Shown piece after piece: positions 20,977-29,119 of a stretch of DNA of 64,000 nt. Origin of the DNA: Candidatus Phosphoribacter hodrii (GTDB lineage: Bacteria > Actinomycetota > Actinomycetes > Actinomycetales > Dermatophilaceae); assembly GCA_016707175.1 (NCBI GenBank), contig JADJIB010000001.1:744001-808000 (forward strand), in the 5' to 3' direction. A program made the translations under genes and the position numbers. The notes under the pieces are model-generated. The model was not told the DNA's origin. It saw nothing but the letters and a program-made list of their open reading frames with translations, and searched no databases. The number at the start of each line of letters is the position of its first letter. Position 1 is the stretch's first letter.

Positions 20977-21177
20977 TTACCGTGGGCGTCGGGCTGGCAT
21001 CGGCCAAATGATCATGGCCAGTCCCACCAGCGAAAGGACGTAAACCCACCATCCACGGCCCCAGAGGAACGCCGAGGCGGCAACCAGAACCCCGCCCGGG
21101 ATAGCCCAACGCAAATATCGCCTAGAACTCACCGCAGAAACGATACGTGTCGACGGCGTCCGGCGCCGGGGTGCCAT
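20977..21177 (-). CDS. Small two-helix membrane protein, unknown
   Basis: This 66-residue frame begins with a basic segment (MAPRRRTPSTR), has two hydrophobic helices at about residues 24-40 and 44-60 separated by GRGWW, and ends with RRPR. The charge pattern is typical of a small membrane protein, which supports it as real. There is no recognisable family. It converges on the amidase gene. Confidence 0.5.
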   Translation of the reverse strand: MAPRRRTPSTRIVSAVSSRRYLRWAIPGGVLVAASAFLWGRGWWVYVLSLVGLAMIIWPMPARRPR

Positions 21178-21684
21178 TTGCCGATTGGCGGGCTGTCACC
21201 TCGTCATCTCGGACCGCGGTCCGATGACTCGAACACCACGCGCGGCCGCGGCGGTCGCGAGGAGGCTGGGCTGCGAGCCCGGGCAGGCCCCAGCGTCGCC
21301 GAGTTCCGCTCCCGGCTCTAGCCGTTCAGTCCGACGGCTCAGCCCGGCCAGTCTTCACGCATGAGAATGAGGTAATCCGGCGAGAATGCGTCCGCGAGCG
21401 AGCCAGCGGTGGCTGCGATAGCGGCGCGTCGCTCTTCAACGTTGGGCGGAACCGATCGGCCGCATCGACCGCCCCGAGCCCGAAGTCCCTCTCGGGGACT
21501 GAGTGCCGCAGCTGCTGGATGGGCATCACTCAGTGAAACACGCTCTACCGAAATGTCGCACCTGACTTCGCCTCAAACGCTCCCGCTCATTCGGGGGGCA
21601 CGGGAACGTGACCTGTGCCACAGTGAGTGGGTCGGTGACGGGGCACCCGACGGTCATCCTCATCAGCGTCGATCGGGAGCTCAC
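21178..21684. other. Non-coding stretch upstream of the SGNH hydrolase
   Basis: I see no convincing gene in these 507 nt. They hold the duplicated amidase tail (21282-21320), an inverted TGAGTGC/GCATCACTCA pair near 21499-21536, and the probable promoter and Shine-Dalgarno of the next gene. A 67-codon minus-strand frame at 21326-21529 has no domain or signal and was not accepted. Confidence 0.5.
21282..21320 (+). pseudogene. Duplicated 3' end of the amidase gene
   Basis: The stretch matches 20905-20943 at nearly every base and encodes the same ending, APSVAEFRSRL, then a stop (TAG instead of TAA). Nothing upstream of it resembles the amidase domain. It is the tail of a second amidase copy that was lost, or a short local duplication. 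Confidence 0.7.
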
Positions 21685-22953
21685 ATGACTCTTCCCATCC
21701 CCTCGGTCCGCCCACTCGCCACGTCGAGCCGACCCCGCGGCATACGCCGCCTGCGGTATGCCGCCATCCTCCTCACCAGCCTCGGCCTCGCCGCCGCGGG
21801 CCTCACCTCCGCAACCCAAGCCTCCGCTGACGGGCCCGGAGTAGGCACCCCGTGGGTGGCGAGCCTGGGCGACAGCTACATCTCCGGCGAGGCCGGCCGC
21901 TGGGCCGGCAACTCCAACTCCAGTTCGTCGTCGGTCGATGCCCTCGGCTCGACCGCCTACTACGACAACGCCACTCGCACCGCCGAGCAGATCAACCGCT
22001 GCCACCGCAGTTGGGCCGCCTCGATCTACATCAGCGCCGGCACCCAGGGCGTCGACCTGGCCTGCTCGGGCGCCCAGACCAGCACCTACACGTCGTCCGA
22101 CGGCTACTTCAAGCCCGGCCTGGACTTCTATGACAACGGCGCGGGCAAGCAGGGCCAGGCCAAGATGCTGCAGAACTTCGCGGCCGGCCACAACGTCAAG
22201 ATGGTCGTCGTCAGCATCGGCGGCAACGACTTCAACTTCGCCGGGATCATCCAGTCCTGCGTGACGAACTTCCTCACCTCGCCGTCGTGGTGGCCCAACT
22301 ATTGCTACGACGACTCGTCGGTCAAGGCCAACTTCACCTCGACGAATGTCGCGACCGTCAAGGCCCGCATCACGACCGCCCTGCTCAACGTCCGCCAGGC
22401 GATGCGCAACGCCGGTTACGCCGACAGCGCGTGGACCCTCGTCGTGCAGGACTATCCGTCGCCGATCCCCAACGGCTCCGGCTTCCGCTACAGCCAGTCC
22501 GGCTACACCCGCCAGAGCACCGGCGGCTGCGGCTTCTGGAACAGGGACGCCGACTGGGCCAACTCCTCCGCCCTCCCCACGATCAACAACACCGTCAAGG
22601 GCGCGCTCACCGCCTCGGGCATCGCCGGAGCCAAAGTCCTCGAGTTGCAGTCGGCCTTCAACGGCCGCCGCCTCTGCGAGAACACCGTCGGCCTGCTGCA
22701 GGAGAAGGGCTTCTCGTCCTGGACCCAGGCGGGTGCCGTCGACAAGACCGAATGGATCTCGCAGATCCGCACGATCTCGACGGCCACCGGCCCCTACTAC
22801 GTCCAGGAGTCCCTGCACCCCAACTACTGGGGCGAGCTCGCTGAGCGCTCCTGCGTCCGCCAGGTGTGGAACGGCGGCGCCGTCCGCGGCGGCACGTGCA
22901 CCATCGCGGGCACCGGCCTGCTCAACGGCGAGCCCCGGATGTCGTTGCTCTGA
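21685..22953 (+). CDS. Secreted SGNH/GDSL-type esterase
   Basis: This 422-residue protein has a long signal peptide (basic RPRGIRRLRYAA, then a hydrophobic core ending ATQASADG). Block I, SLGDSYISGEAGRW, holds the nucleophile Ser; block III is IGGNDFNF; the catalytic His lies in SLHPNYWGE near the C-terminus. The GDSYISGE form is shared with Streptomyces SGNH lipases/esterases. Six cysteines probably form disulfides outside the cell. GGGAG lies six bases before the ATG at 21685. A motif-derived hairpin follows the stop. Confidence 0.9.
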   Translation: MTLPIPSVRPLATSSRPRGIRRLRYAAILLTSLGLAAAGLTSATQASADGPGVGTPWVASLGDSYISGEAGRWAGNSNSSSSSVDALGSTAYYDNATRTAEQINRCHRSWAASIYISAGTQGVDLACSGAQTSTYTSSDGYFKPGLDFYDNGAGKQGQAKMLQNFAAGHNVKMVVVSIGGNDFNFAGIIQSCVTNFLTSPSWWPNYCYDDSSVKANFTSTNVATVKARITTALLNVRQAMRNAGYADSAWTLVVQDYPSPIPNGSGFRYSQSGYTRQSTGGCGFWNRDADWANSSALPTINNTVKGALTASGIAGAKVLELQSAFNGRRLCENTVGLLQEKGFSSWTQAGAVDKTEWISQIRTISTATGPYYVQESLHPNYWGELAERSCVRQVWNGGAVRGGTCTIAGTGLLNGEPRMSLL

Positions 22954-22977
22954 AAGGCGATTCGCACCTCACGTGAG

Positions 22978-23010
22978 CGGGGCGGCATACCCATCAGGTA
23001 TGCCGCCCCG
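22978..23010 (+). terminator. Hairpin built from an inverted pair of the GGTATGCCG motif
   Basis: A perfect 14-bp stem (CGGGGCGGCATACC at 22978-22991 with GGTATGCCGCCCCG at 22997-23010) encloses the loop CATCA, 25 nt after the SGNH stop. There is no T-run, so it is terminator-like rather than a classic intrinsic terminator. The convergent CDF gene ends 45 nt further on, so it may serve both strands. Confidence 0.65.
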
Positions 23011-23055
23011 CCCCACGCCCCAGCCGCAACTGAATGGGGTCACCGAGCCGCGGGC

Positions 23056-23877
23056 TCAGTCGTGGTGCGCGTGTTCGTGGCCCTGGTGAGTCGGCTCCTC
23101 GAGCTGGAAGGTGCAGTGTTCGACGTCGAAATGGCCTGCGAGACAGACGCCGAGGGAGTCGAGCACCCGACCGCCGCCTCCGTCGGCGAGCACGTCCTGC
23201 GCCACGACCACATGGACCGAGAGGACCGGCAGGCCGCTGGTGATGGTCCAGGCGTGCAGGTCGTGCGCGTCGATGACGCCGGGAGTGTCCAGCAGATGCT
23301 GACGCACCTGGGTGAGGTCAACACCCCGGGGGGTGGCCTCAAGAAGGACGTCCACCGCCTCCCGAAGCAGCCCCCACGTGCGCGGCAGGATCATCAACCC
23401 GATGAGGGCAGAGGCGATGGGGTCGGCCTGGGTGTAGCCGGTCAGCGCGATCACGATGGCCGCGACGATCACGGCAGCGGAGCCCAACAGGTCGCCAAGC
23501 ACCTCCAGATATGCCCCGCGCACGTTGAGCGACTCCTGCTGCCCACCGCGCAGCACCAGCAACGAGATCGTGTTGGCGACGAGACCAACGACGGCAACCC
23601 CGAGCATGAGTCCGGTGGCGACTTCCGGCGGCGAGGTGAACCGTCGCACCGCCTCGACCAACACGAAGCCGGCCACGCCGAAGAGCAGCAGCGCGTTGAC
23701 GACCGCTGCCAGGACCTCAGACCGTTGATACCCGAATGTGCGCTCAGGGGTCGCTGGCCGGCTGGCGAACCAAGCCGCAAGGAGCGCGAGGCCGACGCCG
23801 GCGGCGTCGGTCAGCATGTGCGCGGCATCGGCCAACAGGGCCAACGACCCGGAGATCAGCCCGCCGATGACCTCCCA
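23056..23877 (-). CDS. Cation diffusion facilitator (CDF) efflux protein, 5' end missing
   Basis: The frame begins in family sequence (WEVIGGLISGSLALLADAAHMLTDA) just after a stop, next to a 13-G run. About 25-40 N-terminal residues with the first helix are therefore missing. The rest is complete: helix-II motif HMLTD, further helices with VNALLLFGVAGFVLVEAVRR, metal-site region GDLLGSAAVI, and the cytoplasmic domain with DAHDLHAWTI. A His-rich end (HQGHEHAHHD) suggests Zn2+/Co2+ binding. The family exports divalent metals in exchange for protons. An in-frame ATG at 23844 is internal. The loss probably reflects the assembly break. Confidence 0.8.
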   Translation of the reverse strand, partial: WEVIGGLISGSLALLADAAHMLTDAAGVGLALLAAWFASRPATPERTFGYQRSEVLAAVVNALLLFGVAGFVLVEAVRRFTSPPEVATGLMLGVAVVGLVANTISLLVLRGGQQESLNVRGAYLEVLGDLLGSAAVIVAAIVIALTGYTQADPIASALIGLMILPRTWGLLREAVDVLLEATPRGVDLTQVRQHLLDTPGVIDAHDLHAWTITSGLPVLSVHVVVAQDVLADGGGGRVLDSLGVCLAGHFDVEHCTFQLEEPTHQGHEHAHHD

Positions 23878-23884
23878 TCACTTA

Positions 23885-23897
23885 GGGGGGGGGGGGG
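23885..23897. other. 13-G run at a broken gene junction
   Basis: Thirteen consecutive G residues sit exactly between the missing 5' end of one CDF gene and the 3' end of another cation transporter. Like the larger blocks at 5529-6370 and 57117-57186, it looks like a consensus artefact and suggests lost sequence. Confidence 0.7.
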
Positions 23898-23898
23898 T

Positions 23899-24614
23899 GG
23901 CAGTCGGCCCCACAGTCCGAAGTCGCCGGTCCGGCCACGGTGGCAGCGTCATCGGCGCAGCAACCGTCATCGCAACCCGCGCCCTGTGACGCTCTCGGCT
24001 CAGAGCTGCCAGCGGCACAGCAGAGGTCGCCGCGCCAGGCGTTGCGCCCTTCGTTGATCGCGACCCCGGCGATGACGAGCGCCGCGATGGGGTCAGCCCA
24101 GCTCCACCCCAGCGCGGCGTTCAGCACGAGGCCGAGAAGGAGAACAGCGAGAGGTAGGTGCCAGCAACGTCCGCGACGAGTCAGCGGCCGGCGCGGCGGG
24201 CGACGTTGCGCCCAGGACAGAATGGCATGATGATCAGGGGAGGAGCAGCCCGATGCCGACCGGCGAGGTGTCCGGCTCGACGCCGAACATCAGTCCGCGG
24301 ACTGATCCGAAGGTCACGTAACCGGCCAGCGCGAAGAACGAGAGCGCCATCAGTCGCTGGGCGACGCGTTCACGCGACTCAGGCAGATGGTGGCTGAACT
24401 GCCACAGGATGATAAGTCCGCTGGAGACTTCGACGAGGGAGTCCAGGCCGAAGCCGATCAGCGCCACGGACGATGCCGCCGCACCGGCCCACACCGCGAT
24501 GATGCACTCGACGATGTTGTAGGCCACCGAGGCGCCCGCCAACTGCCGCGCCCGGCGGCCGAGGCGTTGCCGCTCCTGCGCCGTCAGCCCGCTGGCCCTC
24601 GTGTTGGTGCTCAT
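23899..24614 (-). pseudogene. Cation transporter (CDF type) with Cys-rich tail, several frameshifts
   Basis: The ATG at 24614 starts MSTNTRASGLTAQERQRLGR, followed by helices with SVALIGFGLDSLVEVSSG and FGVEPDTSPVGIGLLL. The expected next block appears in pieces in different frames between about 24130 and 24235 (LIIMPF, LSWAQRR, ADSSRTLL, VLLLGLVLNAALGW). The last part, WADPIAALVIAGVAINEGRNAW, is continuous and ends in a Cys-rich tail (GCDDGCCAD). At least three indels are needed. The start overlaps the ArsR stop (ATGA), so this is the regulator's target operon. The clustering of errors near the G run favours poor consensus. Confidence 0.75.
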
Positions 24615-24991
24615 CGCGCCTCCGTGCCATAGCGCGGGCACAGTTCCACGGCATCACCCGTGAGGGCGAGCAGGTTCTCAGCAGCTCGCAGCACCTGCAG
24701 CGTCGCCTCCTGATAGGCCAAGGCGTAGACCGAGGCGCGACCCTCAGGTCGCACAGTGACCAGACCGCAATCAAGCAGGCAGAGCAGGTGCTTGCTCACC
24801 GTCGATTGAGCCAGGCCCAGGTGTTTGGTGAGGTCGACGACCCGATGCTCACCCAACGCAAGGTGCTGAACGATGGCCAGCCGCGAGCGATCGCTGAACC
24901 CGTGGAACAGGCAGGCCGCAGCCGTGAGCGCTGAGGTTTCGCTGATCCCAGCAACCGGGGCAGGAGCGCTCATTTGCGTTTTCATCGTCAT
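24611..24991 (-). CDS. ArsR/SmtB-family metal-responsive repressor
   Basis: This 126-residue winged-helix regulator has the recognition region LAQSTVSKHLLCLLDCGLVTVRPEGRASVYAL. Cysteines in AACLFHG near the N-terminus, LLCLLDCG in the recognition area and ELCPRYG near the C-terminus resemble the CmtR (Cd2+/Pb2+) arrangement, which suggests a soft-metal sensor; this is inference. It is the first gene of an operon with the cation transporter, overlapping it by four bases. Possible starts are the ATG at 24991 and later in-frame ATGs at 24985 and 24973. Confidence 0.88.
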   Translation of the reverse strand: MTMKTQMSAPAPVAGISETSALTAAACLFHGFSDRSRLAIVQHLALGEHRVVDLTKHLGLAQSTVSKHLLCLLDCGLVTVRPEGRASVYALAYQEATLQVLRAAENLLALTGDAVELCPRYGTEAR

Positions 24992-24992
24992 A

Positions 24993-25009
24993 TGGCGATG
25001 TTAGCGCCA
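24993..25009. promoter_or_regulatory. Candidate ArsR-type operator
   Basis: TGGCG and CGCCA flank seven bases just upstream of the ArsR-family start codon, the usual place and size for self-repression by SmtB/ArsR proteins. The site is the only A/T-containing inverted repeat in the gap before gdhA. Confidence 0.45.
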
Positions 25010-25059
25010 ATTGGCTCGCGCTGGAACCACCCGCCCAGCACCCGCCCCGGTACTCGCCG

Positions 25060-26415
25060 TCAGATGAGCCCGAGGGCCACCATGGCGTCGGCGACCTTGG
25101 TGTAGGCCGCGACGTTCGCCCCCATGACGTAGTTGCCCGGGTCGCCGTATTCGTCCGCCGCCTCCACGCAGCGCCCATGGATGTCGGACATGATCTGCTG
25201 CAGGCGCGCCTCGGTCGACTCGAAGTCCCAGGAGTCGCGGCTAGCGTTCTGCTGCATCTCCAGCGCACTCGTCGCGACCCCGCCCGCGTTGGACGCCTTG
25301 CCCGGCGCATAGAGCACCTTGGCGTCCTGCAGCACCCGGATCGCTTCGGGGGTCGTCGGCATGTTTGCTCCCTCGGCGACCAGTCGAACTCCGTTGGCCA
25401 CCAGGGCAATTGCGCCGCTCTCGTCGAGCTCGTTCTGGGTGGCGCAGGGCAGGGCCACGTCGCACGGGATGTCCCAGATCGAACCCCCAGCGGTATGCCG
25501 CGCGGAGCCTCCGCGCGCGGCGGCATACTCCGTGAGGCGCTCGCGCCGCACCTCCTTGACCTCTTTGAGCAGGTCCAGGTCGATGCCCTTCTCGTCCAGG
25601 ACGACGCCGTCCGAATCGGACACCGCGACGACCGTCCCACCGAGCTGGGCGACCTTCTCGACGGCATAGATGGCGACATTGCCCGACCCGGAGACCAGGA
25701 CGCGCTTGCCATCGAAGGACTCCCCCTTGACGCGCAGCATCTCCTCGGCAAAGAAGGTCACGCCATAACCGGTCGCCTCGGTGCGCACCTGGGAACCGCC
25801 CCAGGTGAGGCCCTTGCCGGTGAAGACGCCCGACTCGTAGTGCCCGGTGATCCGCTTGTACTGCCCGAAGAGGAACCCGATCTCGCGCCCTCCGACGCCG
25901 ATGTCGCCGGCCGGGACGTCCCGATACTCACCGACGTGCCGATAGAGCTCCGTCATGAACGACTGGCAGAACCGCATGATCTCCGCGTCCGAGCGGCCCT
26001 TGGGGTCGAAGTCGCTGCCGCCCTTGCCGCCGCCGATCGGCATACCGGTGAGGGCGTTCTTGAAGGTCTGCTCGAAGCCGAGGAACTTGATGATCGACAG
26101 GTTGACGCTGGGGTGGAACCGCAGCCCACCCTTGAACGGGCCCAGCGCCGAGTTGAACTGCACCCGGAAGCCGCGGTTGATGTGGACCGCCCCGGAGTCG
26201 TCGATCCACGGGACCCGGAAGATGATCTGCCGCTCGGGCTCGCAGATCCGGTTGAGGATCGACCACTTGATGTATTCCGGCTGCTTGCCGGCGATCGGGG
26301 TCAGGCTGTGGATCAGTTCGAAGACGGCCTGGTGGAACTCCGACTCGCCAGGATTGCGCCGCAGCACTTCTTCGAACATCGGCTGGAGATTGGGGTGCAG
26401 GTCGGAGGCGCTCAT
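25060..26415 (-). CDS. gdhA: NADP-type glutamate dehydrogenase
   Basis: This 451-residue hexameric-type GdhA makes glutamate from 2-oxoglutarate and ammonium. The GLRFHPSVN block, the catalytic-lysine motif TGMPIGGGKGG near residue 125, DVPAGDIGVGGREIG near 165, the Rossmann motif VSGSGNVAIYA near 240 and GANVAAYTKVADAM at the end are all present. Length is normal. An unusual Ala/Arg/Gly stretch (AAARGGSARHTAGG, about residue 300) is encoded by a palindromic pair of the GGTATGCCG motif. No Shine-Dalgarno precedes the ATG at 26415. Confidence 0.95.
   Translation of the reverse strand: MSASDLHPNLQPMFEEVLRRNPGESEFHQAVFELIHSLTPIAGKQPEYIKWSILNRICEPERQIIFRVPWIDDSGAVHINRGFRVQFNSALGPFKGGLRFHPSVNLSIIKFLGFEQTFKNALTGMPIGGGKGGSDFDPKGRSDAEIMRFCQSFMTELYRHVGEYRDVPAGDIGVGGREIGFLFGQYKRITGHYESGVFTGKGLTWGGSQVRTEATGYGVTFFAEEMLRVKGESFDGKRVLVSGSGNVAIYAVEKVAQLGGTVVAVSDSDGVVLDEKGIDLDLLKEVKEVRRERLTEYAAARGGSARHTAGGSIWDIPCDVALPCATQNELDESGAIALVANGVRLVAEGANMPTTPEAIRVLQDAKVLYAPGKASNAGGVATSALEMQQNASRDSWDFESTEARLQQIMSDIHGRCVEAADEYGDPGNYVMGANVAAYTKVADAMVALGLI
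25491..25528. repeat. Inverted motif pair inside gdhA
   Basis: CGGTATGCCG (25491-25500) is followed by CGCGGAG/CTCCGCGCG arms and CGGCATAC (25521-25528), so the whole region forms a long GC stem. It lies in frame and codes for a low-complexity loop of glutamate dehydrogenase where relatives usually carry a different, short sequence. It looks like a palindromic element tolerated inside a protein. Confidence 0.6.
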
Positions 26416-26493
26416 GCAGGCAGCGTAGGGAGGGCCACTCGACCACCGGACGTCGGGGGTCCCGATTTGCCCGAAATCCCACCTTTCGGGACG

Positions 26494-27874
26494 TCAGGCT
26501 GGATCGAGCCGCCCCGCGTCCAACAACCCCGACCAGGTGTCGAGCTTGGTGCGATCGCGACCCAGGGCGGCACCCCGAGCGATCTCGGCAGCGTCGATGG
26601 CCCGCCAGCCATCGAGGCTGATCACCTCGTGGCCCTGCTCGGCCAACGCGGTGAGCAGGTCCGGTCGGTCCGCCCCGGTCACCCACCCCACCGGCCGCCC
26701 CGCCATCGCCGGCCCGCGCGGCCACCAAGTCGGCCACGAGGTGGCGCACGGTCTGCGACGCATCCGACTTGTTGGTGCCGATGACCCCGGTCGGGCCGCG
26801 CTTGATCCACCCGACGACATACTCCCGAGGCAGCACCTCCCCGTCCGCCCCAACGATCCGCCCCTCGACGTTGGGGATCACCGCGGCACGCTCGTCGAAC
26901 GGCACCCCGGCCAGCGCGGTCGACCGATACCCGATCGAGCGCAGCACCAACTCGGTCTCCAGCCGCTGGGTCTCGCCAGTCCCCACGACCTTGCCCGCCT
27001 CGTCCAGCCGGGTCCGCTCGAGCACGAGCGCTTCGACGCGGCCGTCGCCCTCGATGGCAATCGGCTTGCGCCAGAACCAGAAATGCAGCCGCCGACGCGG
27101 GTTCTCGACGACCTTCGCGGCCGCCTCCCGCAGGATCTCGACGTTCGCCTTCGGTCGGCGCTCCAGGTCATCGGGTATGCCGTCGAACGCGTCCTCGTTG
27201 ACGCTCACCGCCAGCCCCGGCGTGTGGACGAGCTCGCGCAGCTCGACCGTCGTGAAGGCCGCGTGCTGCGGACCGCGCCGCGCGATGACGTGGATGTCGT
27301 CGGCCTGGTGCCGGTGCAGTTCAGCCAACACCGCCGGGGGCATGTCGGTCACTTCGAGCGAGTCGGCCGTCTTGGCCAGGACCCGGGCGACGTCGACCGC
27401 GACGTTTCCGACGCCGATCACCGCCGCAGTCCGCACGCCGCCGAGGTCCTGCGCGGGGGCGTCCGGATGCCCGGAATACCAAGCGACGAACTCGCGCGCC
27501 GACCGGCTGCCCGCCAGGTCCTCCCCCGGGACGCCGAGCTGGGCATCCTCAGCCGCGCCCGCGGCATACACAACGGCGTCGTAGGCCGCGAGAAGCTGCT
27601 CGCGCGAGATGTCTCGACCGAGCTCGACGTTGCCGATGAAGCGGACGCCGCTGCTGTCGAAGGTGCGGGCCAGCGCGTTGGCGACCGACTTGATGCTCGT
27701 GTGGTCAGGCGCAACGCCGTAGCGCAGCAGGCCGTAGGGCGTCGGCAGCCGGTCGATGAGGTCCACCTGCACCGGCAATTCGCTCTGCCCAACCAGTGAT
27801 TGGGCAGCGAACAACCCGGACGGGCCGGCTCCCACAATCGCCACCCGGGTGACGTCCCGATCTGCACTGCCCAT
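26494..27874 (-). pseudogene. Ferredoxin-NADP+ reductase-like FAD protein (FprA type), frameshifted near the end
   Basis: It starts MGSADRDVTRVAIVGAGPSG with an FAD Rossmann motif, then IDRLPTPYGLLRYGVAPDH, and an NADPH motif VIGVGNVAVDVARVLA near residue 150. This is the adrenodoxin reductase/FprA type. From about 26705-26720, a GC-rich run, the family's last part continues in another frame as MAGRPVGWVTGADRPDLL to a stop at 26494. One base restores a normal length of about 460 residues, so an error is likely. GGAGG lies six bases before the ATG at 27874. It would pass electrons from NADPH to ferredoxin. Confidence 0.85.
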
Positions 27875-27974
27875 CGCGCACCTCCGGTGCCACGAGCGTC
27901 GACGTTGACGGCCCGAGCCTAACGGGCACCGCCGCGAACGTCGCGTGACCGAGGTCCCACCCACGCGCCGGACC

Positions 27975-27998
27975 GAGGTATGCCGCGCGGCATACCTC
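27975..27998. repeat. Perfect 24-bp palindrome of the GGTATGCCG motif
   Basis: GAGGTATGCCGC is directly followed by its reverse complement. It lies in the gap between the divergent FprA-like and K+-channel genes, 43 nt upstream of the channel start. It is the cleanest copy of the motif pair in the window. Confidence 0.85.
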
Positions 27999-28040
27999 CG
28001 CTGCTATCCGGAACGCCCGGGACGCGGTTCAATAGCCAAC

Positions 28041-29105
28041 GTGAGCATCGTCCGCCGCATGTCCCTCGCGATCGGGTCGCTGCTTGTCATCACGGTCTAT
28101 GGCGTCGTGGGTTACATGATCCTCGGCTACAACCTGCTCGACGCGATCTACCAAGCGGTCATGACCCTGACGACTGTGGGCTATGGCGAGGTCTTGGAAG
28201 CGACGCCGGTGCGCAAGGCGTTCTCGACCAGCCTGATGATCCTCGGGGTCGGTATCGCTCTTTACAACCTCACGGTGATGGTCGGGACGGTCACCGAGGG
28301 GGATGTCCGGAAGTACTTCGAAAGGCGTCGGATGGACAAGCGAATCTCGGGCATGAGTGGCCACGTCATCATCTGTGGCCACGGCCGGGTGGGTCGCTCG
28401 GCGCGCGAGCACCTGAAGAACATTGGTTCGCAGGTGGTCGTCGTCGACAACGTCCCCGATCGGGTCATGCACCTTGAGGACCCGCACCTCATCGGCGACT
28501 GCACGCGCGACGAGGTGCTCCGCGCGGCCGGCATCGACCGTGCCCGCGCCCTCATCGCCACCCTGGAGACCGACGCCGACACCGTCTATCTCACCCTCTC
28601 GGCGCGGGCCCTGCGTCCCGATCTGGTCATCATCGCCCGCGCCCGCACCGTCGACTCCAAGGAGAAGCTCGTCCTCGCCGGGGCGACCCGAGCCGTCAAC
28701 CCGCAACTCATCGGCGGTCGCCGCATGGCGGCCTTCGCGCTCAACGCCCATGTCGCGGAGTTCCTCGACGTCGTCATGCACGACGAGGAGCTCGATTTCC
28801 GGATCGAACAAATCCGGATCCCAGTCGACTCGCCGTTGGCTGGCCGCAGCCTCGGCGAGTTGGACCTGGAGCAATCGTCCGGCGCGCGCCTGCTCGCCCA
28901 TCGACCAGGCCCGCGTATGCCGTTCGCCCCCCACCCGTCGTCGGACACCGTGCTGGAGCCCGGGTCGGTGTTGATCGCGTTCGGCACGATGGCCCAGATC
29001 GAGCACCTCATGGATCAGGCCTCTCCCGACCCCGGGACGCTCGGGGCAGGGCCCGCCGCCCCCGGTGGCCCCGTCTCCCCCATCATCGCCCGCACGTCGG
29101 CTTAG
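28041..29105 (+). CDS. Two-helix potassium channel with RCK domains
   Basis: This 354-residue protein has a first membrane helix (LLVITVYGVVGYMILG), a pore loop with selectivity filter TVGYGE near residue 48 and a second helix. A cytoplasmic RCK-N domain follows with HVIICGHGRVGRSA near residue 110 and a matching acidic residue (VVVDNV), then an RCK-C domain from about residue 250. This is the MthK/Kch layout of ligand-gated K+ channels. The GTG at 28041 leaves a short N-terminus; an in-frame ATG at 28059 is also possible. No clear Shine-Dalgarno is seen. Confidence 0.92.
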   Translation: MSIVRRMSLAIGSLLVITVYGVVGYMILGYNLLDAIYQAVMTLTTVGYGEVLEATPVRKAFSTSLMILGVGIALYNLTVMVGTVTEGDVRKYFERRRMDKRISGMSGHVIICGHGRVGRSAREHLKNIGSQVVVVDNVPDRVMHLEDPHLIGDCTRDEVLRAAGIDRARALIATLETDADTVYLTLSARALRPDLVIIARARTVDSKEKLVLAGATRAVNPQLIGGRRMAAFALNAHVAEFLDVVMHDEELDFRIEQIRIPVDSPLAGRSLGELDLEQSSGARLLAHRPGPRMPFAPHPSSDTVLEPGSVLIAFGTMAQIEHLMDQASPDPGTLGAGPAAPGGPVSPIIARTSA

Positions 29106-29119
29106 GCAGTCGCGACGAC

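Noticed and set aside
21326..21529. 67-codon minus-strand frame
   Set aside because: No Shine-Dalgarno, no recognisable domain or membrane segment, and it lies in a region with a decayed duplication.
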